NCBI GenBank assembly: GCA_937924905.1
Contig: CALDUK010000001.1
Span: 1-64,000 of the forward strand
DNA from: an uncultured Paracoccaceae bacterium
GTDB lineage: Bacteria > Pseudomonadota > Alphaproteobacteria > Rhodobacterales > Rhodobacteraceae
Direction of reading: 5' to 3'
DNA: 64,000 nt
A program made the position numbers and the translations under genes. The notes beneath the pieces were generated by a model. The model worked only from the letters and a program-made list of their open reading frames with translations. It was not told where the DNA came from and searched no databases. Below, one piece after another: positions 49,630-59,937 of this stretch (the stretch's first letter is position 1; each line of letters begins with the position of its first letter).

Positions 49630-50595
49630 ATGACAAAACGTCTTTTAAGGGCGCTGGCGACCAGTGCCGTATTGGGTCTGGGCGCCACGGCAACCTACGC
49701 CGCTGAATGTATCGCTCCGGCGAATCCGGGCGGCGGCTGGGACTTTACCTGCCGTCAGATCGGTAAAATTCTGTTTGATATTGGACAGGTCGACAAACCT
49801 GTACAGGTGTCGAATATGGCGGGCGGCGGGGGCGGTCTGGCGTTCAGCCACGTTGTCAACGAACGCGCTGATGACAATGAACTGATCGTGGCGGCCTCAC
49901 AGGCCACGGCGACACGTTTGGCGCAGAACGCTTACGCTGGCATGACGGCCGATCAAGTGCGCTTTGTTGGCGCCATCGGCGCAGACCCCGGTGTGATCGT
50001 GGTGGCCGCCGACAGCCCTTACCAATCGCTGGGTGATATGGTTGACGCAATCAAGGCCGACCCTGGTTCGGTTGCGTTTGCAGGCGGTTCAGCTGCGGGT
50101 GGATTTGACCATCTGAAGGTGCTTATGGTTCTGAAAGATGCCGATTTCACCGACATCACATCGGTCAAATATATCGGTGTGGACGGCGGCGCTGACGCGA
50201 TCACCCAGACCATCGGCGGCTTTACCCAAGGCATGACCGGCGACATGTCGGAAGTCGTGGGCTTTCTGCAATCGGGCGAAGTGCGCGCATTGGCGGTTCT
50301 GACCGAAGAACGCGTGCCGGGCTTTGAAGATGTGCCAACCGCGAAAGAGCAAGGCTTTGACGTCGTGGCCGTGAACTGGCGTGGGCTATACGTGCCAAAA
50401 GACATCAGCGACGCGGACTTCGAAGCTTGGGGCGCAAAACTGCAAGCTGTTGCCGATAGCGACGAATGGAAAGAAGCGATGGCTGCAAACGGCCTGGCGC
50501 CATTCACCAAAGTCGGTGGCGATTTCCAAAGCTGGGTTGATGGCGTGATTGCCGATACCGTCGATCTTTCGAAAGAAATCGGCGTGATCCAGTGA
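49630..50595 (+). CDS. tctC: Tripartite tricarboxylate transporter substrate-binding protein (TctC/Bug family)
   Basis: 321 aa secreted, CIAPANPGGGWDFTCRQIGKILFDIGQVDKPVQVSNMAGGGGGLAFSHVV. Confidence 0.9.
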   Translation: MTKRLLRALATSAVLGLGATATYAAECIAPANPGGGWDFTCRQIGKILFDIGQVDKPVQVSNMAGGGGGLAFSHVVNERADDNELIVAASQATATRLAQNAYAGMTADQVRFVGAIGADPGVIVVAADSPYQSLGDMVDAIKADPGSVAFAGGSAAGGFDHLKVLMVLKDADFTDITSVKYIGVDGGADAITQTIGGFTQGMTGDMSEVVGFLQSGEVRALAVLTEERVPGFEDVPTAKEQGFDVVAVNWRGLYVPKDISDADFEAWGAKLQAVADSDEWKEAMAANGLAPFTKVGGDFQSWVDGVIADTVDLSKEIGVIQ

Positions 50596-51032
50596 TGAAC
50601 AGCGACCGTCTCTTCGGAGTGGTCGTCATTCTCGGAGCGCTCGCCTATGCGGCGGGCGCTCTACAGATACAGACCAGTTTCATGTCTGATCCCGTTGGAT
50701 CCAAGACCTTTCCCCTGGTGCTGGCCGGTGTGGCTGTGATTTGCGGGCTGATTATGATTTTCCGCCCCGAAGCCGACCCGGATTGGCCGGGGCTGGCCAC
50801 TTTGGGTAGTCTCGCCATCTCAGTGATTGTCATGGTTGGTTATGCTTATGCGATCAAGCCGTTGGGCTTTATGCTACCAACAGCCCTCTGCGCCGCGATT
50901 TTGAGTTTCCAAATTTCACCGCGCGCTGTCCCTTCGGCCCTGACCGGTGTCGGCCTATCGGTTGGCCTGTTCATTGTCTTCAAATTTGCATTGGGGCTTG
51001 GACTGCAGCCTTTTCCGAAAGGATGGTTCTGA
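50592..51032 (+). CDS. tctB: Tripartite tricarboxylate transporter TctB family protein
   Basis: 146 aa, four predicted TMs, between tctC and tctA. Confidence 0.85.
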   Translation: MMNSDRLFGVVVILGALAYAAGALQIQTSFMSDPVGSKTFPLVLAGVAVICGLIMIFRPEADPDWPGLATLGSLAISVIVMVGYAYAIKPLGFMLPTALCAAILSFQISPRAVPSALTGVGLSVGLFIVFKFALGLGLQPFPKGWF

Positions 51033-52541
51033 ATGGATCTTTTGGCCAACCTCGCGCTGGGCTTTAGCGTTGCTTTGTCACCTTTCACGCTTTTCCTGGC
51101 GGTGGTCGGCTGCTTTCTGGGCACGATTATCGGGGCATTGCCAGGTCTTGGGCCGTCGAACGGTGTCGCAATCCTTATCCCACTGGCCTTTTCGCTGGGG
51201 TTGGATGCCACATCGTCTCTGGTCCTGATGACGTCTGTTTACTACGGCGCAATGTATGGCGGGCGTATCTCGTCCATCCTGCTGAACATTCCGGGCGACG
51301 AGCCAGCCTTGATGACCACGCTTGACGGGTACCCAATGGCCAAAGCCGGACGCGCTGGCGACGCGCTGGTGCTTTCTGGTTTTGCCAGTTTTTTCGGCGC
51401 GCTTTTCGCCACGATTGGTTTGATGCTTTTGGCCCCGATCCTTTCGCGTATCGCCTATCAATTTGGCCCTGCCGAATATTTCGCACTTTACCTGCTGGCG
51501 TTTTCGACCTTGGGTGGCATTGCATCCAGCAATCAAGCGAAGGCGGCTCTGGCGTCCTGCATCGGGCTGGGGATCGCAATGATCGGACTGGACAATCAGA
51601 CCGGCATGCCGCGCCTGACAGGCGGCAACCTGCATTTGTTGGATGGCATTGATTTTCTGGTGGCGATCGTCGGACTTTTTGCTGTGGCCGAGGTCTTTAT
51701 TTTCATTGAAAGTCACGGGCGCGGGTCATCAATTGGTGTAAAACTGGACAAGGTGACTTTGCCTGTGCGCGAACTGGTGCGTGGCATTGGTACGATGATT
51801 CGGTGCAGCGTCATCGGTTTCATTGCCGGCGTGTTGCCGGGGGCCGGCGCTTCGCTTGGGTCTTTTTTGGCTTATGTCGCAGAAAAGAAATGGCGCGGCG
51901 GCGAAAGCAGCGGGTTCGGCAAAGGCAATCCGCAAGGTGTCATCGCACCTGAGGCGGGCAATAATTCGGCCGCCGGTGGCGCGCTGGTCCCCATGCTGAC
52001 GCTTGGCGTGCCGGGATCAGGCACAACCGCTGTTCTGTTGGCGTTGCTGATGACACTGAACATCACACCGGGGCCAACATTGTTCACCGACCGACCAGAG
52101 GTGGTTTGGGGACTGATCGCGTCACTGCTGATTGCAAACTTCGTTTTGTTGGCAATGAACGTGCCATTGGTGAAGATATTCGTCAAAATCCTGACCGTGC
52201 CCGCATGGGTTCTGTTGCCGGGCGTCATGATGATTTCCTTCGTCGGTATATTCTCTTTGACGGGCAGCTATTTTGATCTGCTTTTGATGATTGTCTTCGG
52301 CATCATCGGCTGGCTTTTTCGCAAACTGAACATCCCGACAGTTCCCATCATACTTGGCATCCTTCTTGGCAAGCATATGGAAGATGCTTTGCGCCGCGCG
52401 ATGATCCTATCGGATGGGGACTGGACCTATCTCTTTTCATCGGGCATCGCGATTGGGCTTTGGGCCTTTGCTGTACTGGGGTTCGTCGCGCCGTTATTCC
52501 TGCGGCACCTAATCAAGAAACCACAAGCGGTCAGCGACTGA
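51033..52541 (+). CDS. tctA: Tripartite tricarboxylate transporter permease
   Basis: 502 aa, GTIIGALPGLGPSNGVAILIPLAFSLGLDATSSLVLMTSVYYGAMYGGRISSILLNIPGDEPALMTTLDGYPMAK. Confidence 0.93.
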   Translation: MDLLANLALGFSVALSPFTLFLAVVGCFLGTIIGALPGLGPSNGVAILIPLAFSLGLDATSSLVLMTSVYYGAMYGGRISSILLNIPGDEPALMTTLDGYPMAKAGRAGDALVLSGFASFFGALFATIGLMLLAPILSRIAYQFGPAEYFALYLLAFSTLGGIASSNQAKAALASCIGLGIAMIGLDNQTGMPRLTGGNLHLLDGIDFLVAIVGLFAVAEVFIFIESHGRGSSIGVKLDKVTLPVRELVRGIGTMIRCSVIGFIAGVLPGAGASLGSFLAYVAEKKWRGGESSGFGKGNPQGVIAPEAGNNSAAGGALVPMLTLGVPGSGTTAVLLALLMTLNITPGPTLFTDRPEVVWGLIASLLIANFVLLAMNVPLVKIFVKILTVPAWVLLPGVMMISFVGIFSLTGSYFDLLLMIVFGIIGWLFRKLNIPTVPIILGILLGKHMEDALRRAMILSDGDWTYLFSSGIAIGLWAFAVLGFVAPLFLRHLIKKPQAVSD

Positions 52542-53893
52542 TGACCCGCGTTCTTATCCCATCCGGCGCGTTGGGTCTCGACTACGACAAGGCTGCCCTT
52601 GCGCGGGGCGTCGCGATGAAGCCAGATTTGATTGCAATTGACGGCGGGTCCACAGATAGCGGCCCGTCTTATCTGGGTCGTGGCGTATCAAAATACGCGC
52701 GGACGTCGACCAAAATTGAATGGAAAGGTCTGATCGAAGCGGCGCGGGACGCAGGGTGCCCTTTGGTGATCGGGACTGCGGGCACATGTGGGACCGATGA
52801 TACAGTCGATTGGCTGGTTGAGATCACCAAAGAATGTCTGGCGGAGTTGGACATGAACGCCAAGATCACCACGTTGAAGTCCAGTCAGGATCCGGACGCG
52901 ATTGCCAATGCCTTCGAAAACGGCAAGGTTTCCGCGCTTCCCGCCGCCCCAGAAATTGGCCGCGCCACAATTGAAAATTGCGCAAACATTGTCGCCCTTG
53001 CAGGAGCCGAACAGATTGCAGCCGCGCTGAACACAGGCGCGGACATTGTTATCGCCGGACGCACAACCGACACCGCAACAATTGCTGCGTTGCCCTTGCT
53101 GCGCGGCGACCATGCAGGCGCGGCGTGGCATGGGGCAAAAATCGGTGAGTGTGGCGCACTTTGCGCAACAAATCCGCAGTCAGGCGTCTTGATGGTCGAC
53201 TTTGACCAAACGGGGTTTCTCGTCACGCCCTTGGCAGACGGCGCGCGTTCGACACCGCAAACCGTTTTCGCACATATGCTGTATGAGAATTCAGACCCGT
53301 TCATATTGCACGAACCTGGCGGGCATCTTGACGTCACTTCGGCGACATATGTGGCCCTGGACGAGACAAGCGTGCGTGTCGAAGGCTCAACCTGGAACGA
53401 AAGCACGCAATACACCGTAAAGCTGGAAGGCGCGCGGGTCGCAGGGTATCAGACCCTGTTGATGGCAACATTGCGGGATCGACGCTATGTCGAGAATGCA
53501 AAAACATGGATTGCCGATATTTCGGAAAAGCATGCTGCCAAAGTCGCCGACCGGATGGGTCTTTCCACAGGCGACTATGTCTGCGATCTGCGGCTTGTCG
53601 GCATCGACAGTACGCTTGGGGACATCGAACGTGGCAATAGCGTCCCGAACGAAATCGGTGTGGTCTGCGTCATCACAAGTGACACGCAAGAACGCGCGAA
53701 CGAAATCGGCAAGTTGATGAACCCGTATCTGTTGCACCATCCGTTGACGAAACAGGAAGAACAGCCGACTTTTTCATTTCCCTTTTCGCCGGCCGAAATT
53801 GATCGTGGCCCGTGTTTTGAATTTTGCCTGCACCACGTACTTGTACTGGACGATCCGATGGACGCTTTTCGCTTAGAGGTCATGGATGCCTGA
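52541..53893 (+). CDS. AtuA-family (DUF1446) protein
   Basis: MTRVLIPSGALGLDYDKAALARGVAMKPDLIAIDGGSTDSGPSYLGRGVSKY..PLVIGTAGTCGTDDTVDW; acyclic-terpene-utilisation AtuA-like. Confidence 0.82.
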   Translation: MTRVLIPSGALGLDYDKAALARGVAMKPDLIAIDGGSTDSGPSYLGRGVSKYARTSTKIEWKGLIEAARDAGCPLVIGTAGTCGTDDTVDWLVEITKECLAELDMNAKITTLKSSQDPDAIANAFENGKVSALPAAPEIGRATIENCANIVALAGAEQIAAALNTGADIVIAGRTTDTATIAALPLLRGDHAGAAWHGAKIGECGALCATNPQSGVLMVDFDQTGFLVTPLADGARSTPQTVFAHMLYENSDPFILHEPGGHLDVTSATYVALDETSVRVEGSTWNESTQYTVKLEGARVAGYQTLLMATLRDRRYVENAKTWIADISEKHAAKVADRMGLSTGDYVCDLRLVGIDSTLGDIERGNSVPNEIGVVCVITSDTQERANEIGKLMNPYLLHHPLTKQEEQPTFSFPFSPAEIDRGPCFEFCLHHVLVLDDPMDAFRLEVMDA

Positions 53894-54188
53894 TGTCGGA
53901 CAGCTCGCGTCCAAGGTAAGGTCAAAGAATGCCGGACCATTCTGGCTGACGATTGATATCTTTTGCTGCACTGCATCCTCCTACCGGCAAATCACCACCG
54001 GACTTTCTACCGCCCGTGTTGCCGATGCTCTTGGGGTGCTGGAAACTGAGATTAAGCGTTTTGATATCGACGCTTTGCATGTCATCAAGATCAGCCTGCC
54101 CAGACCCGTTATTCAAGGAAGCCTGGACGATCGCGACATGCATGGCGCCGCATGGGCCAGCGTTATTGCCGAGTTGGACATCAACTGA
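53886..54188 (+). CDS. DUF4387-type small protein
   Basis: 100 aa MPDVGQLASKVRSKNAGPFWLTIDIFCCTASSYRQI..IKISLPRPVIQGSLDDRDMHGAAWASVIAELDIN; 8-nt overlap with AtuA-family gene. Confidence 0.78.
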   Translation: MPDVGQLASKVRSKNAGPFWLTIDIFCCTASSYRQITTGLSTARVADALGVLETEIKRFDIDALHVIKISLPRPVIQGSLDDRDMHGAAWASVIAELDIN

Positions 54189-54290
54189 CGGTCCCCGTGA
54201 CCCATCACAATGCCAGTTTCAGACAGAAAAGGCATTTTCAAGCAGACACAAGAACTGCATGATGTTGTTTGAAAATAAGGGAGGAAGACC

Positions 54291-55301
54291 ATGAATAAGT
54301 ATATCAGCCGCTCGGCCATAGCTGCCGTCATTTTCGCCTTTGGTGGCGAAGCCATGGCAACCGAATGGAATGTCTCGCTTTGGGGAAAACGCCGCGCGTT
54401 TACCGAGCATGTTGAAAAACTTGCCGAGCTTGTATCCGAAAAAACTGATGGCGAGTTCACTTTGAACATCAGCTATGGTGGCCTGTCGAAGAACCGCGAG
54501 AACCTGGATGGCATCTCAATCGGAGCATTCGAAATGGCTCAGTTCTGCGCTGGCTATCACCGCGACAAGAACCCTTCGATCACCGTGCTGGAATTGCCGT
54601 TTCTGGGTGTGACGTCACTGGAACAGGAAATCGACCTGTCGATGGCGGTCTACAAACACCCTGCCACCATAGCTGATCTAGGACGCTGGAACGCAACACT
54701 GCTGATGCCGTCACCTTTGCCACAGTATAATATCGCAGGCGTTGGCGAAGCGCCTTCCAGCTTGGCCGATTTCGAAGGCCTTAGCGTTCGTGCCACGGGT
54801 GGAATTGGTCAGGCCATGGAAGCCGTTGGTGCAGTGCCAACATCAATGTCGGCCACAGAAGTGCGTCAGGCAATGGACAGCGGTGTCGTCAAAGCGGTCA
54901 GCTTTGCGCCGCACGCGCATATGTCCTTTGGCACCATCGAAAATGCAACCTGGTGGACAACCAACCTTAACCCCGGAACGGTCAATTGCCCGGTGGTCGC
55001 AAACTCGGACGCGCTGAACAGCCTGTCGGACGCACATCGCGAGGCACTTTTGGGATCGATCGACGAAGCGCTTGATCACTATGTCGCCAACTACAACGGT
55101 GCGACCATGGACGCTTGGGGACCCGCCCTGGAAGAACGCGGCATCCAAAAAGTGACCTTCGCAGACAGTGAAATCGCAGCCTTCAAAGAAGCCGCCGCCA
55201 CGCCAGCAGCCGCCAGTTGGATTGAAGCCAACACAGCAGCCGGTCTGCCCGCGCAGGAGTTGTATGACATGGTCATAGGCATGATCGCCGACGGCAGCTG
55301 A
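54291..55301 (+). CDS. TRAP transporter substrate-binding protein (DctP family)
   Basis: 336 aa with signal peptide, EWNVSLWGKRRAFTEHVEKLAELVSEKTDGEFTLNISYGGLSKNRENLDGISIGAFEMAQFC. Confidence 0.88.
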   Translation: MNKYISRSAIAAVIFAFGGEAMATEWNVSLWGKRRAFTEHVEKLAELVSEKTDGEFTLNISYGGLSKNRENLDGISIGAFEMAQFCAGYHRDKNPSITVLELPFLGVTSLEQEIDLSMAVYKHPATIADLGRWNATLLMPSPLPQYNIAGVGEAPSSLADFEGLSVRATGGIGQAMEAVGAVPTSMSATEVRQAMDSGVVKAVSFAPHAHMSFGTIENATWWTTNLNPGTVNCPVVANSDALNSLSDAHREALLGSIDEALDHYVANYNGATMDAWGPALEERGIQKVTFADSEIAAFKEAAATPAAASWIEANTAAGLPAQELYDMVIGMIADGS

Positions 55302-55362
55302 CGCAAAACCGTTGCCCCGCTGTTTCGGCGCGGGGCAACATCCTTCCGATTGGGGTGGTCAC

Positions 55363-55986
55363 ATGGCAACCGGTTCTCTGGTGTTAAGCGACGACAGTAC
55401 GCTTAGCAGGATCGACCGATCCTTCCTGAAGCTGGAGAAGATTTTTGCGCTTATCAGCGGCATTGCTGTGTTTTCACTGATGGTTCTGGCCGTTGTTTCG
55501 GTTACTGGCCGGAACGGTTTCAACCGACCCCTGCCCGGCTATGTTGATTATATTGAACAGGTCATGCCGTTGATTGCGTTTATGGGCGCGTCTTATGTGA
55601 TGCGCGAAGGCGCGCATATCCGCATGGATATTGTCGTCGGACAGTTGCGCGGACGTTTGCTTTACTCGGTCGAACTGATAACCACCCTGGCTGTGCTGGC
55701 CTTAATGATCCTGTTGGTTTGGGGCACGTGGTCGCATTTCCAGCGCAGCTTTGATTTTGCTGCCCCGTTGTGGAGCAGAGACAGCTCGATGGATATCGCA
55801 TTGCCAATCTGGCCGGCGAAGCTTTTGGTCCCCGTTGCGTTTTCGGTGCTTTGCGTGAGGCTTTGTCTGCAAGCCTTGGCCTTTGGGCGCGCCATATTTA
55901 CGGGCAAAGCGGTTGCCGTGCCGACAGTGATTGATGCGGCAAAACAGGCCAGCCTGGAAGCCGAGCAATTGCAGGGCGAAACCTGA
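55363..55986 (+). CDS. TRAP transporter small permease (DctQ family)
   Basis: four-TM protein, VSVTGRNGFNRPLPGYVDYIEQVMPLIAFMGASYVMREGAHIRMDIV. Confidence 0.87.
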   Translation: MATGSLVLSDDSTLSRIDRSFLKLEKIFALISGIAVFSLMVLAVVSVTGRNGFNRPLPGYVDYIEQVMPLIAFMGASYVMREGAHIRMDIVVGQLRGRLLYSVELITTLAVLALMILLVWGTWSHFQRSFDFAAPLWSRDSSMDIALPIWPAKLLVPVAFSVLCVRLCLQALAFGRAIFTGKAVAVPTVIDAAKQASLEAEQLQGET

Positions 55987-57386
55987 TGGAGCCAATCGAC
56001 ATCGGCTTGTGGGTCACCGGCGGGCTTTTGGTTCTGGTCGTTCTGGGAATGCGCGTGGCGTTCGCGGCTGCCTTGGCGGGGCTGATCGGGCTGATCTGGA
56101 TATTCTGGGCCAAGAAAGGCTATGACCCGTCCGAATTTGGCTGGGCGCTGGGCGTCGCCGTCAAAACTGCCGGCCAAGTGCCGCATTCAAAAGTGACAAG
56201 TCAGGCTTTGAGCCTGATACCGACCTTCATCCTCATCGGCTATCTGGCGTATTACGCAGGTCTGACGCGCGCACTTTTCGAAGCTGCGAAACGTTGGATC
56301 GCATGGGTTCCGGGGGGGCTTGCGGTCTCAACCATTTTTGCGACCGCCGGGTTCGCCGCCGTTTCGGGCGCCTCTGTCGCGACCTCGGCCGTCTTTGCCA
56401 GAATAGCCATCCCCGAGATGTTGAAAATTGGATATGACAAACGCTTTGCCGCCGGGGTTGTTGCAGCGGGCGGCACTTTGGCCAGCTTGATCCCGCCTTC
56501 GGCCATTCTTGTGATCTATGCCATCATCGTCGAGCAAGATGTCGGAAAATTGCTGCTTGCCGGGTTCATACCCGGTGCGTTTTCAGCCCTGATCTATGGC
56601 ATTCTGATTGTCGGGATGGCGCTGACGATAAAGAACTTTGGCCCCCCGGTCGGCGGCTTTACCTGGCGCGAACGATTTGTATCCTTGCCTCCTGCGCTGC
56701 CAATCATCTTTGTCGTGCTGACGATTATCTGTTTTGTCTACAATCCGTTTGGCGGTGATGCCTGGGGAACGCCAACGGAAGGCGGCGCCATAGGTGCTTT
56801 CGTTGTTTTCCTGATGGCGGTTTACCGCGGCATGCGATGGCCGCAGTTGAAAGATGCCCTTTTGGAAACCGCCAAGCTGAGCGTCATGATCTTTACGATC
56901 ATCTGGGGCGTTCTGATCTATGTCCGCTTCCTTGGGTTCGCGGATTTGCCCGGTGCGTTTTCAGATTGGATTACGTCACTGACGATGTCGCCTATGCTGA
57001 TCCTTGTGTGCATCCTGCTGGCTTACGCGGTACTTGGCATGTTCATGGACGCAATTGGCATGCTGCTGCTTACACTGCCGGTCGTTTACCCTGCTGTCAT
57101 GGCCCTGAACGGGGGCGAGCTTGTCAGCGCGGCCGACAGCACCTTTGGCATGTCAGGCCCGATGTGCGCCATCTGGTTCGGTATTCTCGTCGTGAAAATG
57201 GCCGAGTTCTGTTTGATCACACCGCCTATCGGTTTGAACTGTTTCGTCGTGGCAGGGGTGCGCGACGACCTGACGGTGCAGGATGTATTTAAAGGCGTCA
57301 CACCGTTTTTCATTGCAGATGCTATCACCATTGCCCTTTTGGTTGCCTTTCCTGCAATTGTACTTTGGTTGCCCAGCCTGGCCTAA
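55986..57386 (+). CDS. TRAP transporter large permease (DctM family)
   Basis: 466 aa multi-TM, GGTLASLIPPSAILVIYAIIVEQDVGKLLLAGFIPG. Confidence 0.92.
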   Translation: MEPIDIGLWVTGGLLVLVVLGMRVAFAAALAGLIGLIWIFWAKKGYDPSEFGWALGVAVKTAGQVPHSKVTSQALSLIPTFILIGYLAYYAGLTRALFEAAKRWIAWVPGGLAVSTIFATAGFAAVSGASVATSAVFARIAIPEMLKIGYDKRFAAGVVAAGGTLASLIPPSAILVIYAIIVEQDVGKLLLAGFIPGAFSALIYGILIVGMALTIKNFGPPVGGFTWRERFVSLPPALPIIFVVLTIICFVYNPFGGDAWGTPTEGGAIGAFVVFLMAVYRGMRWPQLKDALLETAKLSVMIFTIIWGVLIYVRFLGFADLPGAFSDWITSLTMSPMLILVCILLAYAVLGMFMDAIGMLLLTLPVVYPAVMALNGGELVSAADSTFGMSGPMCAIWFGILVVKMAEFCLITPPIGLNCFVVAGVRDDLTVQDVFKGVTPFFIADAITIALLVAFPAIVLWLPSLA

Positions 57387-57426
57387 ATGTCTTGTTTTCA
57401 CGCGGCCTTTCGGTACATGACAGGCC

Positions 57427-58038
57427 ATGGTCAATCACCTGTATCAAAACGACCTGCCAGACGGGTTGGATTTCGGAACCTCTGTCGCAATTGATTGCGA
57501 AACAATGGGGCTTGTCCCCGGACGCGACAGGCTTTGTCTTGTGCAACTTTCCGCAGGCGATGGCGACGCGCATCTGGTTCAAATCGCGAAAGGCCAAACC
57601 TCGGCGCCAAATTTGGAACGGTTGGTGTCTGACCCGAATGTGTTGAAGCTTTTCCATTTTGGAAGATTTGACATCGCCGCTTTGTTGAATGCCTTCGGCG
57701 CACTTGCCACCCCGGTCTATTGCACCAAGATAGCGTCAAAACTGACGCGTACCTATACGGACCGGCACGGCCTTAAGAATCTGCTGGATGAGCTGCTTGG
57801 CGTTGATATTTCCAAGTTGCAACAGATGAGCGATTGGGGTGCGGCTGAACTGACCGAAGCGCAATTGGCTTATGCGGCAAGCGATGTTCTGTACCTGCAT
57901 CAGATGAAAGAACAGCTGGACGAACGCTTGGCGCGTGAAGGCCGGGCAGACCTTGCCAAAGCGGCGTTTGACTTTCTGCCCACCCGTGCTCGGCTGGATC
58001 TTGCCGGTTGGCCCGATGTGGACATCTTCGCGCATTAG
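57427..58038 (+). CDS. Ribonuclease D-like 3'-5' exonuclease
   Basis: 203 aa, AIDCETMGLVPGRDRLCLVQLSAGDGDAHLVQI; DEDD-type; KNLLDELLGVDISKLQQMSDW. Confidence 0.9.
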   Translation: MVNHLYQNDLPDGLDFGTSVAIDCETMGLVPGRDRLCLVQLSAGDGDAHLVQIAKGQTSAPNLERLVSDPNVLKLFHFGRFDIAALLNAFGALATPVYCTKIASKLTRTYTDRHGLKNLLDELLGVDISKLQQMSDWGAAELTEAQLAYAASDVLYLHQMKEQLDERLAREGRADLAKAAFDFLPTRARLDLAGWPDVDIFAH

Positions 58039-58056
58039 CGAATTGCACCTATATAA

Positions 58057-58668
58057 ATGTTGATGGCCACCGCCGACAGATACTCGCGTCTTGTCTTTTG
58101 GATGAAGGTTGCATTGCCGCTTGCGGCTCTGGCAATTCTGTCGACGCTGTTCTTTGTTGCCGAAACTTTGGACCCGGAAGCTGCCATTCCCTATGCCGAG
58201 GTCGACGTTGCGCGTATCCTTCGCGACCAAGGCATTACGGCACCCGCATTTGGCGGGGTCACAGCGGGCGGGGTCACTGTTTCGCTGAAAGCCGATGCAA
58301 TCCGGCCGGATGAAAACGACCGTGACCGATGGACCGCCACAGCGCTTAGGTTGGTGTTGGAACAGGACGATGGAACGGATGTGCTCATTGAAAGCCCGGA
58401 AGGCACCATTGATTCCGCGCGTCAAACAGCCGAGCTTGCAGGTGGCGCGCGGCTGACAAGTTCGACCGGATACGTGATCACAACATCTTCAATCGTGGCT
58501 TCAATCGAAGATGCGACAGTATTTGCTAACGCCGGTGTCCAAGCGTCCGGGCCTGCAGGGATGATCAGTGCCGGCAAAGTTATGCTTAGACGCATAGACA
58601 CAGAGCCTTTGAACCATCATCTTGTCTTTCAAGACGGTGTTCGGTTGATCATTCAACCGCCCCGCTAA
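58057..58668 (+). CDS. lptC: LPS export system periplasmic protein LptC
   Basis: 203 aa, N-terminal TM, position upstream of lptA-lptB. Confidence 0.82.
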   Translation: MLMATADRYSRLVFWMKVALPLAALAILSTLFFVAETLDPEAAIPYAEVDVARILRDQGITAPAFGGVTAGGVTVSLKADAIRPDENDRDRWTATALRLVLEQDDGTDVLIESPEGTIDSARQTAELAGGARLTSSTGYVITTSSIVASIEDATVFANAGVQASGPAGMISAGKVMLRRIDTEPLNHHLVFQDGVRLIIQPPR

Positions 58669-58678
58669 AGGAACCGAT

Positions 58679-59179
58679 ATGTTGCGCAGTGCTATTCTTT
58701 GTCTCACACTTGCCGTCAGTTCAGGTATGGTCCTGGCGCAGGGTGCAAGCGTGGCATTGGGCACTGGCACCGTAGACACATCCCTGCCTGTGGAAGTCTC
58801 TGCTGATGAACTTCGCGTGGATCAGTCCAGCGGACAGGCTGTGCTTGATGGCAATGTGCTGATCGTTCAGGGCCAGGTCCGGATATCGGCCAGCAAAGTG
58901 ACGATTGAATACGCCACCGACGATGGCTCGCCGTCGGGCGTGTCGCGCTTGTTGGCTACCGGAGGCGTGACCTTCGTGACCACAACCGATGCAGCCGAAG
59001 CCGAAACCGCAATCTACTCGGTCGAAAACGGAACCGTGACGCTAGACGGAAATGTTTTGCTGACCCAAGGCCAAAGCGCCATCTCGGGCGACCGACTGGT
59101 AATGAACTTGGGGGCGGGCAGTGGGCGCATGGAAGGACGCGTGCGCACGGTGATTACACCAGCAGGGAATGACAACTGA
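58679..59179 (+). CDS. lptA: LPS transport periplasmic protein LptA (OstA-like)
   Basis: 166 aa, signal peptide, LPVEVSADELRVDQSSGQAVLDGNVLIVQGQVRISASKVTIEY. Confidence 0.88.
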   Translation: MLRSAILCLTLAVSSGMVLAQGASVALGTGTVDTSLPVEVSADELRVDQSSGQAVLDGNVLIVQGQVRISASKVTIEYATDDGSPSGVSRLLATGGVTFVTTTDAAEAETAIYSVENGTVTLDGNVLLTQGQSAISGDRLVMNLGAGSGRMEGRVRTVITPAGNDN

Positions 59180-59937
59180 TGGGTACGCCTGAGCTATCAG
59201 TTTCAGACGGTGATCAAGGCCTGAAAATCCGCAATCTTCGCAAGTCGTATCGCAAGCGGATGATTATTCGCGACGTCAGCATGGATGTAACCCGGGGCGA
59301 AGTGGTGGCACTGCTTGGACCGAACGGATCAGGCAAGACCACCTGCTTTTACTCAATTGCCGGTCTAGCGATGCCGGATGCAGGGCAGATCAAGATCGAT
59401 GGGCGCGATGTCACAAACTATCCGATGTACCGCCGCGCAAAACTGGGAATCGGGTACCTGCCTCAGGAACGTTCGATTTTTCAGGGTTTGAATGTTGAAG
59501 ACAATATACTCGCAATCCTAGAGATTGTTGAAAAAGACAGAACAAAGCGCCGTGAGCGTCTAGAAGAACTTTTAAACGAGTTTTCCATTTCACACCTGCG
59601 CCGGACGCCATCAGTCGCTCTGTCTGGCGGCGAACGTCGGCGTTGCGAAATCGCGCGCAGTCTGGCCGCCAATCCCAAGTACCTTTTGTTGGACGAACCC
59701 TTTCCCGGCATCGACCCTATTGCCGTCGGTGACATCCGTGACCTTGTCACCGATCTGAAACACCGGGGCATCGGTGTCCTGATTACGGATCATAATGTTC
59801 GCGAGACATTGGAAATCGTTGATCGCGCCTACATCCTGCACGATGGCGGTGTTTTGATGAGCGGAACAGCCGAAGAAGTTGTCCATGACGAGAATGTGCG
59901 CCGTGTTTACCTGGGCGACAGTTTCCGAATTTCCTGA
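59179..59937 (+). CDS. lptB: LPS export ABC transporter ATP-binding protein
   Basis: 252 aa, Walker A GPNGSGKTT, signature LSGGERRRCEIARSL, D-loop DEPFPGIDPIAV. Confidence 0.95.
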   Translation: MGTPELSVSDGDQGLKIRNLRKSYRKRMIIRDVSMDVTRGEVVALLGPNGSGKTTCFYSIAGLAMPDAGQIKIDGRDVTNYPMYRRAKLGIGYLPQERSIFQGLNVEDNILAILEIVEKDRTKRRERLEELLNEFSISHLRRTPSVALSGGERRRCEIARSLAANPKYLLLDEPFPGIDPIAVGDIRDLVTDLKHRGIGVLITDHNVRETLEIVDRAYILHDGGVLMSGTAEEVVHDENVRRVYLGDSFRIS

